From: Dasyornis broadbenti
Lineage: Eukaryota > Chordata > Aves > Passeriformes > Dasyornithidae
Reading direction: 5' to 3'
NCBI GenBank assembly: GCA_013397935.1
Contig: VZRN01000634.1
Location: 4,530,525-4,594,524 of the forward strand
DNA length: 64,000 nucleotides
Under the pieces are notes generated by a model. It was not told the DNA's origin, searched no databases, and worked only from the letters and a program-made list of their open reading frames with translations. This document shows, piece after piece, positions 27,477-39,905 of this stretch (within the stretch, counting starts at the first letter, position 1; each line of letters starts with the position of its first letter). A program made the translations under genes and the position numbers.

Positions 27477-27815
27477 CAGAATCACAGAAGAGTCAGGGTA
27501 GGAAGGGACCCCTGGAGATCGTCCAGGCCAACAGCCCTGCCCAGGCAGGGTCACCTGGAGCAGGGACACAGGAACGTGTCCAGGTGGGTTTGGGATGTCT
27601 CCAGACAGGGACACTCCACGACCTCCATGAGCAGCTGTTCCAGGGCTCTGGCCCCTCCGTGGAAAGAAGTTCTTCCTTGCATTGAGGTGGAATTCTTTGT
27701 TCTAGTTTGTGGCCGTTGCTCCTCATCCTGCCACTGGCACCACTGAACAGAGCCTGGCACCAGCCTCTGGCAGCCCCTGGAGAGATTTGCAGGGATTGGT
27801 GAGATCCCCTCTCGC
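27477..27815 (-). mobile_element. CR1 LINE 3' end, minus strand
   Basis: This is the best-preserved CR1 3' part on the minus strand. On plus it begins with CAGAATCACAGAA at 27477, continues with GGAAGGGACCCCTGGAGATC and GGTCACCTGGAGCAGGGACA, then CGTGTCCAGGTGGGTTTGGG at about 27575, GGAAAGAAGTTCTTCCTTGC at about 27660, and ends near GGTGAGATCCCCTCTC around 27798-27813. About 340 bases are retained and no reverse transcriptase is present. The several overlapping open frames here (up to 112 codons) are artefacts of the repeat. Confidence 0.93.
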
Positions 27816-30800
27816 ACAGCAGCAGCAGCACGTGTAGGAACTAAAGAAGCTCTTTGTAGTTACTCAGTTGTAAATGCTCGTACTTTCATCACTTGGTCAG
27901 GTGTTTGTTTATTTCTTAATTTATTTATTTGCTCGTGGTAGCCTGAAAAATGAAAAGAATGAAGCAACCTGCATGACCTGTAAATGTAAATGTCGAGGTG
28001 TAGCCAAGAGTGGGATTTGGAGCTGGGCTCGGTGCAAGTTGAGACCGACACGGGAACGTAATGATTCCACGTGAGCTCCCGATCCTGACGCTGGTGCAGG
28101 GCCCAGGGATGACCAGGATCAGTGTCACGTCCATAAAGACTGACAGGTTCTGGAAGGCTCTGGCACTGGGAAGGACCTGGCAACGATGTTTTTGTGAGGG
28201 GAAGAAAGGCTGTGTGTTCCAGGGTGCAATGGGTTGAGAGGAAGTGTTGGAGGGAGATAATCTCACCTCCTGTGTTTGAAATTAGCACGGCTATTGAGCA
28301 ACAGCAAAATCATGATCATGGAAAGACATGTAAGATGGCACATAATGGTAACGTAAAGACTAAGCCCTTCTCAAAGGAATATGGATGGAGTATTATCATT
28401 TTAATTTAAAAAAAAAATGAATTAGGCTTGGCTAAAAAAATGGAAAGTGCCTTTAGGGACAAATCTGAGAATGATCAAGGACAGACATTAGGAAATGAGC
28501 CCCTCCTTCAGGCTGTTTGCAGCAATGTGCAGAATTTCAGGGGCTGAAGATAACCTCCATTCTCATTTACAAAAATGTCTCAGGCAGGGAGGAAAAACAC
28601 CCTGAAGAACCACTTGCCATCATTTGTGGAGGGCAGTGCTATCAAAACATCTGGGTTATTGAAAACATTTACACACTCAAAATTCATTTTTAGAAGAATT
28701 TCTCCTCCGTTGTGTTTTCCCCTCCCCACACCCCAAAGCCCGTTAAGCACAAAGTGTGTTGAGGAGCACATCCTCGTGATTCTCACGTCATTTCAAACAC
28801 ACACTGATCCACAGGAGCTGTGACAAACCCCACCCTTTCCGGTTCCATGGCCATGGAATATTATCACTAAAGTTTTTAAGGAATCGACCTGACAAAGAAT
28901 TTAGATGATCTGGTTAAAGGAAAATCTGAAAGTTGTAAAGCACAGATGTAGTAAAATATTATTTCTTTGGCAATAAATTTGGCTCATAAAAGGTCCTTCA
29001 CAAACCCTTGGGGGTCTCCTGTCTGTTCAGCCAATACAACCCCACTGCAATTGCCCAGTTGAACTGAATCATTGAATGTGGGAATTCTGCGCACATTTTT
29101 CCTAAAATGTGTTGACTACTGAAATACAAGGAATTAATTTTGCTTCTTTCTGGTTATTTCAGTCACTGGAACTCGTCGTTGTTATCAGATCCAAAAAGTT
29201 TGCCCCTGTTTGCAAAATGTGCTCACCAATTGCACCGATACTTTTCACTGACGGGATTCTGGGAAAAGATTCAGTTCTCTAGCAAATCTGCAGTTATGGG
29301 CTGGAGAACTATTGCTCTTCACCAGAGAGACAATAAAGGCTTCTCCAATGCTCATGAAGGCATGGCTCTCTGAAATGAAAGAATTCCTGCCAGGAATCTA
29401 AATTCTACCACATCTAGTGAAAGACTCTTTATGTTTGACTTCTTGTTTCCTTTTCCAATTGTCTTTTGCATCTAATCCAGGAAATTAAATTGTGCAATGA
29501 CGACAGTTTGTCAAGACAAAAGATTTCATAATGGTCCTGCAGAAAGATTCTGATCCTTACCTCCTGAGATAAACAACCTCTCTGAGGCATTCAGAGTTAT
29601 TGTAGGAAAAGTATAATTCCAGAAGTCATTATGTGTATAGTTCCCAGGTAAATTACGGTGAAAAAGGCAGCAGGGCTGATGACTGACAGCTGAGGAAATG
29701 CTAGAATTCAGCACACCTGTACAAATAAATTCAGTCCAGTGTCCATTTGAATGCTTTGCACTGCACTCAGTGCATTTAACACTACAAAAAGTGATTAACG
29801 AGGCACTTATTCAATAGTTTGTTCAGAGCTCAAAGTTTTGCCTCATTTCTATTTCCTACCCTTCAGGACATCCATTTTGCACCCTGACAGATATTATTTC
29901 ATGTGGGATGTGAATGTTCTCTACGCCATCCCTTACTTGATTGGAAAATTACGCAAACAAGGGTTTGGCCACTAAACAGTCATTTCTGCAGGGAATGCTG
30001 TGGGGTTGGTACCTTCTAGGGAAATGGAGAGCTCTCAGAAATGTGAGCAATGAAATGCAATTTTCTTAGTGCTTTGAACGTGTAAGAAGAGAAACTCTGA
30101 TGTAATGGCATAGTACAATTAGGCTCTTGCCCTGGTGTAGCAACTATTCACTTTTTATAAGGTAGAAAACCCCCCAAACTGCTTTAGAAGTTCTCTGGGG
30201 TCAGTGGCAGACGCAGTGCGTTCCTGCTAATGCACCTTTCCAAAAGCAGCCTCGCAGGAGCTGCAGCTCCCATGTGAACTCTGCCCGACCTCTGCAGAGC
30301 CTTGCCCTCAGTTTGGCATCCCTAACGCTGCACCAGTCAGGTACAAGGTCTCTTGAAAGCCAAAGAGAGCTTTTTTCCCCTCCTTTTTATGTATTACAGT
30401 ATTTTTTATTATCTGTTATTGTAGAATGTTTCCTTCTTGAATAAAAGCTGTTGAGAACGCAGGAGCTGTGCAGACAGAAAATCAGTTATCTGCCAAGGAG
30501 GTTTTAACTATATTACCCTTGAAATTTTATATATTTTAATGCATCATTTTTAATACAAAACTCTAACTTTACCCATAAAAGTCTAATTTCTGCCTGATAA
30601 ACTCAAATTAGTTTCAGATAATTGCTTTTTCAGTCTTCTCACATACATCTACTGTCAATTTTTTACAGCTCACTGAGCCATTTCAAATGATGTCTGGTTT
30701 GTCTTGCAAAATAAAAATGAGTGATTAAAGATGTTAAGTCTTTCTGTATCTAAACCTTTGTTTTCACTTTCTGTGTTACAAAGATTTTTCTTTTGGCTTT

Positions 30801-30886
30801 TTGTTTCCATCTGTAATGGGTTCAGGAGTCGTGCTGAGGAGGAGGCCTCGTGGTGAGCTGCCCTGAGCAGTGTGGATTCCTTACAT
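27816..30886. other. Unique non-coding DNA
   Basis: Nothing identifiable. Opposite-strand open frames at 27860-28288 (142 codons, minus) and 27925-28266 (minus, another frame) overlap and show no domain. The remainder is AT-rich. Confidence 0.6.
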
Positions 30887-30990
30887 AAAATCATGGAATT
30901 GTTTGGGGTGGAAGGGAATTTAAATTGAATTTAAATTGTTTGGGTTGGAAGGGAATTTAAATCAAATTTCAAATCCCCTGCCACGGACAC
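30887..30990 (-). mobile_element. CR1 LINE fragment with internal tandem duplication
   Basis: On plus, AAATCATGGAATTGTTTGGG at 30887 leads into GTGGAAGGGAATTTAAATT and later TCAAATCCCCTGCCACGGAC. These are the CR1 3' blocks in reverse complement. The block AATTGTTTGGGGTGGAAGGG starting at 30897 recurs at 30934 (AATTGTTTGGGTTGGAAGGG), a 37-bp tandem duplication. Both copies carry TTTAAAT insertions not typical of CR1. The element is a short dead remnant. Confidence 0.85.
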
Positions 30991-33900
30991 AGAAAGTTGA
31001 AAATACCTTATATTTATTTTAAACACTTTACATATTTTAGATATTTTCCACTGGACTTGCATATTTTAGGAGTGTAATAGAAACACAAAAGAAACCAATT
31101 GGTTTTGAGAGATCGTATGAACTTGGGAAAACACAATGATGTTCAAAGTCTCATTGCCAAGTAAGTGGAGGAAGAAATATTACCTTACATTAAAAGAAAA
31201 AAAACACAAAACTTTTGTGCAGGTTTTTTTTTTTGCTTTGCAAAATGCCATGCAATTCCTTTAGTAGAAACATAAATGTTAGGCTTTTACCTTATTAGAA
31301 TATCATAGTTTTGCTTCTTGCCTTATTAGAATATAATAAGCTGATTTTTGCCAATAATTGGATCTTCATTGTCTAACAATTATATTAATTGGATGGTTAA
31401 ATGCTTATTTGAGACCTCCTATTTATCTTCTGCAGGCAGCAGACGTACAATCAGCAGGAAAAAACCTAAAATGCCTTTTGATAAAAACTCAAGTTGCTTC
31501 CCAGGCAAAAGGGACTGGGAGAGCTGAAGCCTTCCTGCAGAGTTTCCTGCCAGGTTCCTGCCCCTTCTTGTCCCTGCCTCGTTCAGGGAGTGTTTGGGGT
31601 TGCTTTTTAAGAGAAACCCCAGCTTTTGTGGTTTTATTTCCAACGAACATCATTGCCTGCAGATCTCCCCAGCTCAGGGGACTGCAGGCACAGGAATGTG
31701 AAGTCATGGTCACAGAAGAACTGCAGCTTTGAGGGAACCTCTCAGATGTTATGAGAACGACTTCTTTAATCGGCGTCCTTTTAGCAGTGCTCCTTGTTCA
31801 GATCTGCAAACGTGCAGCACTGTTGTAATAAACAACCCACTGGGCTCCACAGGGATGCCGCTGCCCCTTTAGAATGGAACAAATAATATCAATTTTAATG
31901 ATATTTTAACAAATGCTGTGAGGCTGCTTCATGTACGTAATGGGCCACCACACTGGGAGAAGTGAGTGTGAAGGAAGATAAAAGATATTCCTGCTAGAAT
32001 TTCCATGCCACAGAATCGTTAGAGAATGTGCTTTACTTTTAGCTTTTCTAATTCACCTTCCATTTCTAGCAGATGGCAAATTTTATTCTTTAGAATTATG
32101 CAATTAGCTAATTAGAATTTTGAGATATTAAAAGTACAGAGCCTTAGTCACAGCAAGTTTTTTTCACAACGCATTTATGAGATCATGGCTTGTCCTTGCA
32201 AGGTGCAGACCCACACGCGGGTAATGATTTCCTCCTGGAGAGCACTGGAATGCTGAGTCTGTTGTGAGAGCTGGAAATTCACTCTCTCGCTGATATAGGT
32301 GCCTGCAATTTAACACAACCAGAGACTTCTACTGTACAAATTACAGAGTATTGCTCTTCAGGGTTTTCACGAATAATGACAAATTATCCGTTCTATAAAG
32401 AGATTAATTTGGCTGAATAAGTTTTAGGATGCTTGGAGTCGTTTTCAAATAAAGCCTGAAATCAAGATGTTCATCCATTCGTGTTCAGCTGTGAGGGGAA
32501 AAAAGTACAGATTATATAAATCACAGCATCATAAATGTGAACACCTTCTGCAAGTCTTCATAGCTGGTTAAAATAGAAAAGAATGTGTTATCCTTTCTTT
32601 ACGACCTCTAATCATTAAATCAGTAGATTTCTGATGCAGAAACCTTCAATATGAAGAAAAATATTTGATTCAATATTATATTAAATCCCCAAGTAATAAG
32701 ACAAATACGAGTGCATGAGTCATTCCAGCAAATCTCGAGAGACACGGGATCACTTATGTTCTTAACTAAAATAAATCAACTTCAGAAAAGACGATTTTAT
32801 GGCCCGTATGCAATGGGAAATTTATAAAATATCTGCAGGAGGCTTTCAAAGCATCAGAGTTAATATTTATAGGTGTGAGCACAGGTTTGTGTGTCCCAAG
32901 GACACAAAATTCATCATGGGAGGCTTCTCCTGACCCAAAGGTCGGTCTGGCTGGCAAACCCTTCAGGGTGAGCCTCAGAGCTGGATTTGCCGTGTTTCAG
33001 AGACAAAGTATCTGTGTTAGATCCAAGATCAAGATTTAGACAGATTGGAGTCTAATCTTTACTAAATAAAATTAAATTCTCCGTAGATTCAAATTAAGAG
33101 TATTTGGTGGAAACACGGTCCGTTGCCAACTGAAATGTTTGTTTTTATTTGCCATAAATCTGCATGTGTGCAGACTTCATCTTGGCAAAATGTGAGCGTG
33201 AAAGTAGGAAATAAAGAAGGGGTAAGGATTGGCTCTGAAGGCACAACAAAAAATTCCCCTATCAAAAGTATTAGTAAGATTTAATTAAGGACACAAAATA
33301 AACGGAATGGTTTTGGAGTAGACCAGCCAAAACCTTTGTAAAAGTAAAGAGCTGGAAAAGGCTTTGAGAAAATAGAGGGAAAATTAATTTTCTCTTTTTA
33401 ATTCCAAATTTCTTTTTTTTTTTAATCAGCTTCTAAAGAAACTAAAAATACACCCAAAAAAATCCATCTGGGCATAAACACCTATTGACAGGTAAAAATT
33501 TTACACCTGTTTAGACTCTTCTGCGAATGGAAAACCCATAAGCAAATAACTGTTTTCAATGGACCCTTATCTATTTTGACAGGATCTTGTTTTGCTTATA
33601 ACACTAATTTTAAAGTATCCATATATACACTGAGATAGTTTTCTAGAACTCTTCAAAGCCATTATTTTTCCCTTTCAGATTAATTAATCAGTTCTAATTT
33701 TGTCCCATACCATTGCTGTGTTTATTGATGGGATTCAAACATGCGCCTTTTAAACACAATCACTGAAAATATGATTTAGGAAACATTCCCCAGTCTTTAA
33801 CTCCACCAAACTTAATCTGTCAGATGTTCTTCAAAAGCAGAGACATATGGCTGTGGGTGATTAATTTCACATCACAAATTAGTAGGAGTATTTGAGTTTT

Positions 33901-34694
33901 TCAGGGTTTTTAAATGATTCATTTCGGATAATCAATACCTACTGGTAAATAATTAATTTTTTTAGCTAATGAAACTGACAAATTTTGCTTCTCAAATTTA
34001 TTCAGCCAATTATTTCTGCCAGAGGTGTTTTTATTATTCTATTTTCAATGAAATTTAGTGGTTTTAATCAGAAAATTTGGATTTTTTGCTTACTCTGAAT
34101 CAGTGTCCACACAAAATAACGGATCGAGATTTTAATTACAGCTTGAATTCTTCACGAGCCTGGCCAATTTAAGGGCTGGAATTTGCACGCAGTTTCTTTG
34201 CCTGCATGAAACTCTGGGTTCTGGAAAACCATCTTGCTTTTCTTCTATGCTCCTATGCAAGAAACAAAATTTTACCACGGCTTTATATTCCCTTTTTGCT
34301 AGCAGATAAAGATCTGGCTTTTCTGGGAATCAACTCTCAATTTCCAGCTTCAGACCAAGGCAGATTTCTTACGCTGCGTGTGTCGTTCCATTTCACTCTT
34401 ACAGGTTCTTCCCTCCCCATTCTTCCCCTCATCTTGTTTCCCCACAAATGCTCACTCAGTCATTGCTTTCATGACTGTAACGCGAGCTTTCACAGGCAAG
34501 GAATTCTGTCATTCCCGGGTGCTTTTCCTGGATCAGCCTTTCCACCATGAATCTGAGTGGTTTCCTGGTTTTTTCTCCTTTCTAAGAAAACAGACCAAGA
34601 AGAGTCTCCTTGATCCTCCCACAACTGGCACATTCACATACACAGGAAAGAGAAAATGTTCTTTCAGAAATCTGACTGGCATGAAGTGAAACAA
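30991..34694. other. Unique AT-rich non-coding DNA
   Basis: No gene is supported. An imperfect 31-bp duplication (CCTTATTAGAATAT at 31290 and 31321) and T runs at about 31226-31236 and 33411-33423 are the only structure seen. Open frames around 31358-31732 and 34206-34689 are short and lack recognisable domains. Confidence 0.6.
31290..31350 (+). repeat. Imperfect 31-bp tandem duplication
   Basis: CCTTATTAGAATAT occurs at 31290 and again at 31321, followed in both copies by related T/G-rich sequence (TTTTGCTTCTTG and TGATTTTTG). The copies differ at several positions. Confidence 0.7.
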
Positions 34695-34772
34695 TTGAAA
34701 CCATACTTACTTGCTGTAAATACACGAATATATTTGAAACCATACTTACTCAGTGTAAAGACACCAATACAT
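34695..34772 (+). repeat. Imperfect 39-bp tandem duplication
   Basis: TTGAAACCATACTTACT begins at 34695 and again at 34734. After it the copies read TGCTGTAAATACACGAATA and CAGTGTAAAGACACCAATA, so they differ at several bases. The total span is about 78 bases. Confidence 0.9.
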
Positions 34773-34908
34773 TTATTTATGTTTCATAAAATCTGAGTTC
34801 ACACGTGATCTTGAGCATATGCTGGTTTAACAGACAGGATTATAAAGTTGCAGTTTCTCAGGGGCAAATAGGGACAGTAAGAAGGAACTTTGGAGTTAAA
34901 AAGTTTAT

Positions 34909-35032
34909 AGAAACATAGAAAGGTTTGAGTTGGAAGGAACCTTAAAGCCCATCTGGTTCCTCCTCCTGCCATGGGCAGGGACACCTTCCACCATGCCAGG
35001 CTGCTCCAAGCCCCATCCAGCCTGGCTTCGGA
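34909..35032 (-). mobile_element. CR1 LINE fragment, minus strand
   Basis: On plus, AGAAACATAGAAAGGTTTGA leads into GTTGGAAGGAACCTTAAAGC, then CTGCCATGGGCAGGGACACC, then CCAGGCTGCTCCAAGCCCC and ATCCAGCCTGGCTTCGG. All are CR1 3' blocks in reverse complement. About 124 bases are retained, truncated at the 5' side of the element. Confidence 0.92.
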
Positions 35033-37942
35033 CTCAGCTGATTTTATTCCTGACTTTCTCTCTTAGGAAAGTGCATCATAATCACCATTGATGTCACCAC
35101 GGAAGATTACAAGTCACCACTGAATTGTTGATTGTTTTTACATGCTCTGCCTGTGCCTTTGAGGACAGTACCTATAACTAGACAGCACAACGAAAGAGTG
35201 TGCTTAAAAAAAAAAATAAAAAGAAGCTGTTAAGGAGGTGATGCTGAAACAAGCTCAAATTTGAAAAGTAGATTTAAAATAACACTTTACTGCAATGAGT
35301 AGGAATCATGACAGGAGAATAAAGCATAAGGAAATATCCTTGGGGCATAAGTGAGATGATTAGAAATATCATTAAAGCTAAAGCACCTATCTGAGTCCTT
35401 TGTGAGACACCCAACTCACCCACACACACAAATGAGGGCTCAGTTTACTAATGCTGCAGTTTGAACACTAAATATAACATGATTTGCATTTAAAGAACAT
35501 CCAGGTTAAATGGGAGCTGCCTGTGGGACAGGGGAGATGCAGGAATGATTCGCCGGGGGTTTAAAGATCTTCTACAAACAGGCAGATGTCCAACGCCAGC
35601 AAATATCCATTAAGGAAAACTTCACATCAGGCATCAATTTTATACCACAAACGTAAAACAAAGAATATTTTTAAAAGGTTTGTAGGGAAAACAAAAATCT
35701 ATTAGCAAAGAGCAGCAGCAGGCAGGCAGATGCGCTCCTGAAAAGCTGTCAGAGCAGGGCAGGGCCAGCTGGGGGTCAGGTGAGGCTGAGACAGAGCCCT
35801 GGGATGCAGGAGATCCTCCTCCTGCAGGAAATGGGGCTGCATGCACAGCCCCCTAAAGGGAATAGAAACGACCTATAAATTCAACTGGTATCTTATGCAC
35901 GTGGATATTTAACACATCCCTTTGCTTTCCTGGTTCCAGTGGAGCCCAGTTCCACCCCTTGGGCAGGTGTGCACAGCTCTGCCTCCTCTGCTGTCACGAA
36001 TATCCCACACAGCCCTGCCTGCTGCCATCAATGCTCTGCCCTCGCCGGGGATGTCTGCACGCACCGCAGTCCAGCACACAGCTGAGAGCTCTGCCTCATT
36101 AGCAGCTCCTTCATGATTGACTTGTGATGGTTTCATGAATTTAAAAAGGAACTCATCAAATCAGTTCTGAATGTGAGATACCGTTGTGCCTTTTCCTCAG
36201 GCCTTAGCCTCTTTACCCACTCTTTAAAGATAAAAGACTTCATCTATGGCTCATCCTTAAAAATATATGTTGGTCCTTAAGAGGTCCTGCATGAGTGGCA
36301 AGTCTCAAAGCTAATGAAAGGACAGCTACAAATTCCTCTTAGTCATGGTTAAACCTCTTTGCAGAGCAAAACCAGAAGAGTTTAAAAATGGTTTACCCTG
36401 ATTTTTGGATGTGCTGAAGTGCCTTTGTGGATACACAGTTCTAATGAGATTTGATCACGATTCTGTAATCTACTTTCAAAAGGTCAGAAGAATAATGATT
36501 CATTTCCCCTCATGGTTTAACACTTTTGTAAAGTGTGTTTTGGAAACATGACAAGGAAATAAATATATTCTAGCACGTGAATTCCCAGCTCCAGGGATGG
36601 AGGACTGTGCTAGCATAGGCAAAGACTTTGATTTCCTTTCTGTGATAATAAATACTCACTTTGTAATATTCCAGGCTATCACAGTGACCAGTCTTTCTCA
36701 CCCTGCTCTGCAGTAAGACACATTAAGAGTTAATTTCATTGGAGTCCTGCAGGCAGTCAGGAGCTGGTTCTATCCGTGCTCCCACCAGCAGCTGCAGGAG
36801 GTATTTCAGAGCTCTGCACGTGTTTCACTGATGCTCTGTAGCTGCTTCTGCCCTGCTTTCAAGGGTTCATTTTTGATCAGTAATTGATCCTTGGTGATCT
36901 GTGTTTATTCCCTTGGGGCTTCTGGTATTCATCTGGGCTTGCACCCTCACGCCTCTGCCTTCTTCATTTTTTGCTGGATTCTTTGTGAACCTCTGCTACA
37001 TCTTCTGAATTCCTTCGACAGCTTTTGAGATCTTGCTTGCCAATAACATAAAGTCTTTTTAAAACAACCTAGCCATGCATACATCCTTATCCTGGCCTCA
37101 TTAAATAGTTCTCTATACAAAGTAATAGGCCATTAAAATACACATTTATGTGTACAGCCATAAATGTGTGCTAACTGCGTGTTTTTAATATCCATTAGTT
37201 ACGGCAGTGCCATTGGTGTGCCACCAGAACTGCCTGACAGCAGCGCAGCAAAATATTGATTGTTACCGAGAGCAGACCCCAGAGCAGGGCAAGGGCCCTG
37301 CCTTGGTGTAATTCTCGGCGTAATTGCTCACACCAGGTGTGCTCCGCTCACTGTGCAGGCCCAGGAGAGGTGACTACACTCTTTGCTAGTTTAAAGATGT
37401 GGATTTGTGAGCTATGGAAATTGCCCACGTCCTTTTTTCCATTCTGGACTTAGATCCAGGTTTATGCCAGCCTGGGAGCAAGAGAGAGCGAACAACAGTT
37501 TCCCAGAAGCATCATGAAGGGGAAATCAAGAGGTCCAGGTTGTTTCCCGTTTGTTCTTTTACAGTTTTGTGAAGTGTTACAGAGCTTTGCACACACAGGT
37601 GGCTTTGGGCTAGTTCCTAACTGCTGACAAAAATGCAATTTTCTTGCCTCTTCTACGAATAAAGAACTAAAATTTCCTAAACTATCGTGTTTTCAGTTGT
37701 TAAAAACTGCCTTGAAAGAAATTAGATGAACAAAAGTAATCTCAGTGTTTATATAGGATGCATTATTAGCAGATCTTCCGTGCTAGTGTCACTTCCAGGC
37801 ATCCACGTAATAACTGTATGAAAATAAAAATAAACAATGCTAATAAACTTTGCCATCAGGAATGCAGTCACTCTGATACTTTCAGGCCAGCGTCCTGAAG
37901 GCTGTAATAATTATACTTAAATGTTCCCAGAGTATTTATATG
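35033..37942. other. Unique non-coding DNA
   Basis: No gene is supported. An A-rich tract lies at 35205-35222. A GC-richer patch at about 35700-36110 yields open frames up to 75 codons on both strands, taken as chance. Confidence 0.6.
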
Positions 37943-37962
37943 TGTTCCTTTTAAAAGGAACA
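37943..37962. repeat. Perfect 20-bp palindrome
   Basis: TGTTCCTTTTAAAAGGAACA reads identically on both strands with no loop. It could extrude as a small cruciform or bind a dimeric factor. A 20-bp perfect palindrome is somewhat unusual but can occur by chance in a 64-kb AT-rich window. Confidence 0.95.
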
Positions 37963-39529
37963 GATTTTTGCCCTTAAGGCCCACTCCAGTCGCAATGATT
38001 TTAATTAGTGACACACGGCTTAATTCAAGTTACTCTGCACGCACTTTTAGGAACGGTTAAGTCAGTGAACAGCTCTCCATATTCAAGGAGCTGAAGGTGT
38101 ATGGGAAGAGATGTGGATTTAATGAACAATTCTCTCAGCTCAAAGAGGGGACTCTGGCTCTGGGCAGACGTGAATGAAGCTCAGCTTTACAGAAACCCCA
38201 GGCTGGGCCAGCTTGGGCCGCAGGGCGCTGGGCAGCTCTCATTGACAGGCTTGGGCTTTTCAGTCAAGATTCCTGACTGAGCTGTTTCTCTCAGGGACCT
38301 GGATCTCAATTTTCTCGTGGCCTTCTGCTGTCTTCCCTTCAGTTTTACAAGTCCTGAGTGAGATACAGGACCGTGACATTTTCAAAGAAGCTGTAATTCC
38401 GCGTTGCTGTGTTTGCAGGGGTGTGTCCCACACTAAGCTGTTTGTCTGGGTCCCTGCTCGTCCTATTTTATCTTATTCAACATTCAGCTTTAAAAGTGAA
38501 CATGAGTGATAAATTAGACCCTGGGTGAGAAAGCACAGCTGTGATCCCAAAAACATGGCAGGATGAACATGTCTGGGTGTTCTGACACCATTTTGTAGTT
38601 TGACCTTCTTCTCCTTCCCTCCCTGCCTTATTCTCGTGGCCCCTTCAGCTCAAAATTTGATAACACTTTAGAGTCTTACACTTAATTTTTTGCATTTCAA
38701 AGAAGCATTGTAATTTCCTTAAATTCATATAGACTTGCTTCATATACTTGTATTAAACTGTAAAGGAATCTAGAAACATCACTCTGAAGATCTGTCTGTC
38801 TGTCCAAGATGGTTTTATTTACTGGGATATCACAGCAATGAAATATTTCTGGTTATCAAAGTTACATTTTCATCAACAAGGCAATTGAAATAAATCTGAG
38901 GGCAGTTTTTTGACTGTGTTCTCCACATTCAGTATTTACATTTCTATTGGAATCTTTCCATTGCAGGTGGGGTGTTTTGTCATATGGGTGATTATGCAGG
39001 TCGTGCCTCTCATCATCATCCTTCGGTGTGTGCGACATTCGGAGCGAAGAACAAAGGCTCTTCTTTAATCTGGGTAGGTCGCAGATGAGGTTTGGATTTC
39101 CAAGCCATATTTTAAGTGGGATTAGTTCTCAGAGAGGGGGAGTGGGTATAAAAAAAAAAAGAAGAAGTGCTTTGAAGTGTTTGGTCCTGGGTGCTGTCAA
39201 CCAGAGCCGTGTCTGGCTGTCAAGGGCCGATGAAAGCCAAGCTCAGCTCGTGTCGCTGCTGTCTCCGCGGGCCGTGTCAAACACAGCCCTTAAAAACAGC
39301 CCCTCGCCAGTCAGTGGCATTAACAGCCCCAAAGCTCAGCTTGCCTGGGCTGAAGCTTGACAAGCCAGGCTTTCTGGGTGTCTGGCTCACAGCTCGTGGT
39401 GTCAGCCACGTGTGATGGCTGAGATCCCAAACGCTCCATGCGTGCTCCAGGGCTCGGCAAAGCAGCGCCTCCAACAACGGCACTCTAGGGACAGAGTCAA
39501 GAGGGGCTGGAATGAAACAAATCCTTGGA
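37963..39529. other. Unique non-coding DNA
   Basis: Nothing identifiable. A short TCTG repeat lies near 38800 and an A run near 39149-39160. The moderate GC patch at about 39180-39420 gives overlapping frames up to 124 codons with no recognisable domain. Confidence 0.6.
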
Positions 39530-39905
39530 GTTTTGATCTTAGGAGTGTTTAGTCTGGAGAAAAGAGGGCTCAGGGAGAGCTTGTTGCTGTCTGCAGCTCC
39601 CTGACTGGAGGGTGTGGTGGGTGAGAGCCAGGCTCTGCTCCCAGGGAACAAGGGACAGGGCCAGGGGAATGGCCTCAGGTTGTGCCAGGGGAGGTCAGCT
39701 TGGATAGGAGGAAGAATTTCATCACTGAAAGAGTGGTCAGGCTCTGGAACTGGCTGCCCAGGGGAGTGGTGGAGTCACCATCCTTGGGAGCGTCCAAAGA
39801 AGAAGGTGAGGCACCTGGGGATGGTTTAATGGACGTGGGGGGATTTGGTTGAAGGCTGGACTTGATAATCTCAGAGGTTTTTCCAGCCTTACTGTTCCTG
39901 TGGAT
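39530..39905 (+). mobile_element. CR1 LINE 3' end, plus strand
   Basis: This is the longest CR1 copy in the window, in sense orientation. Landmarks are AGTGTTTAGTCTGGAGAAAA at about 39543, GAGGGCTCAGGGAGAGC, GGGAATGGCCTCAGGTTGTG near 39665, GCCAGGGGAGGTCAGCTTGG near 39685, GAAGAATTTCATCACTGAAA near 39711, GGAACTGGCTGCCCAGGGGA near 39745, GAGTCACCATCCTTGGGA near 39771, and GGCTGGACTTGATAATCTCA near 39855. The terminal octamer repeats are degenerate (GTTCCTGTGG). This copy belongs to a different CR1 subtype from the one at 3024, because the sequence before the tail differs. Confidence 0.93.

Noticed and set aside
27493..27831. Open frames within the CR1 copy at 27.5-27.8 kb
   Set aside because: This part of CR1 is 3' sequence downstream of or at the very end of its second open frame. 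The frames are artefacts of the repeat and carry no reverse-transcriptase motif.
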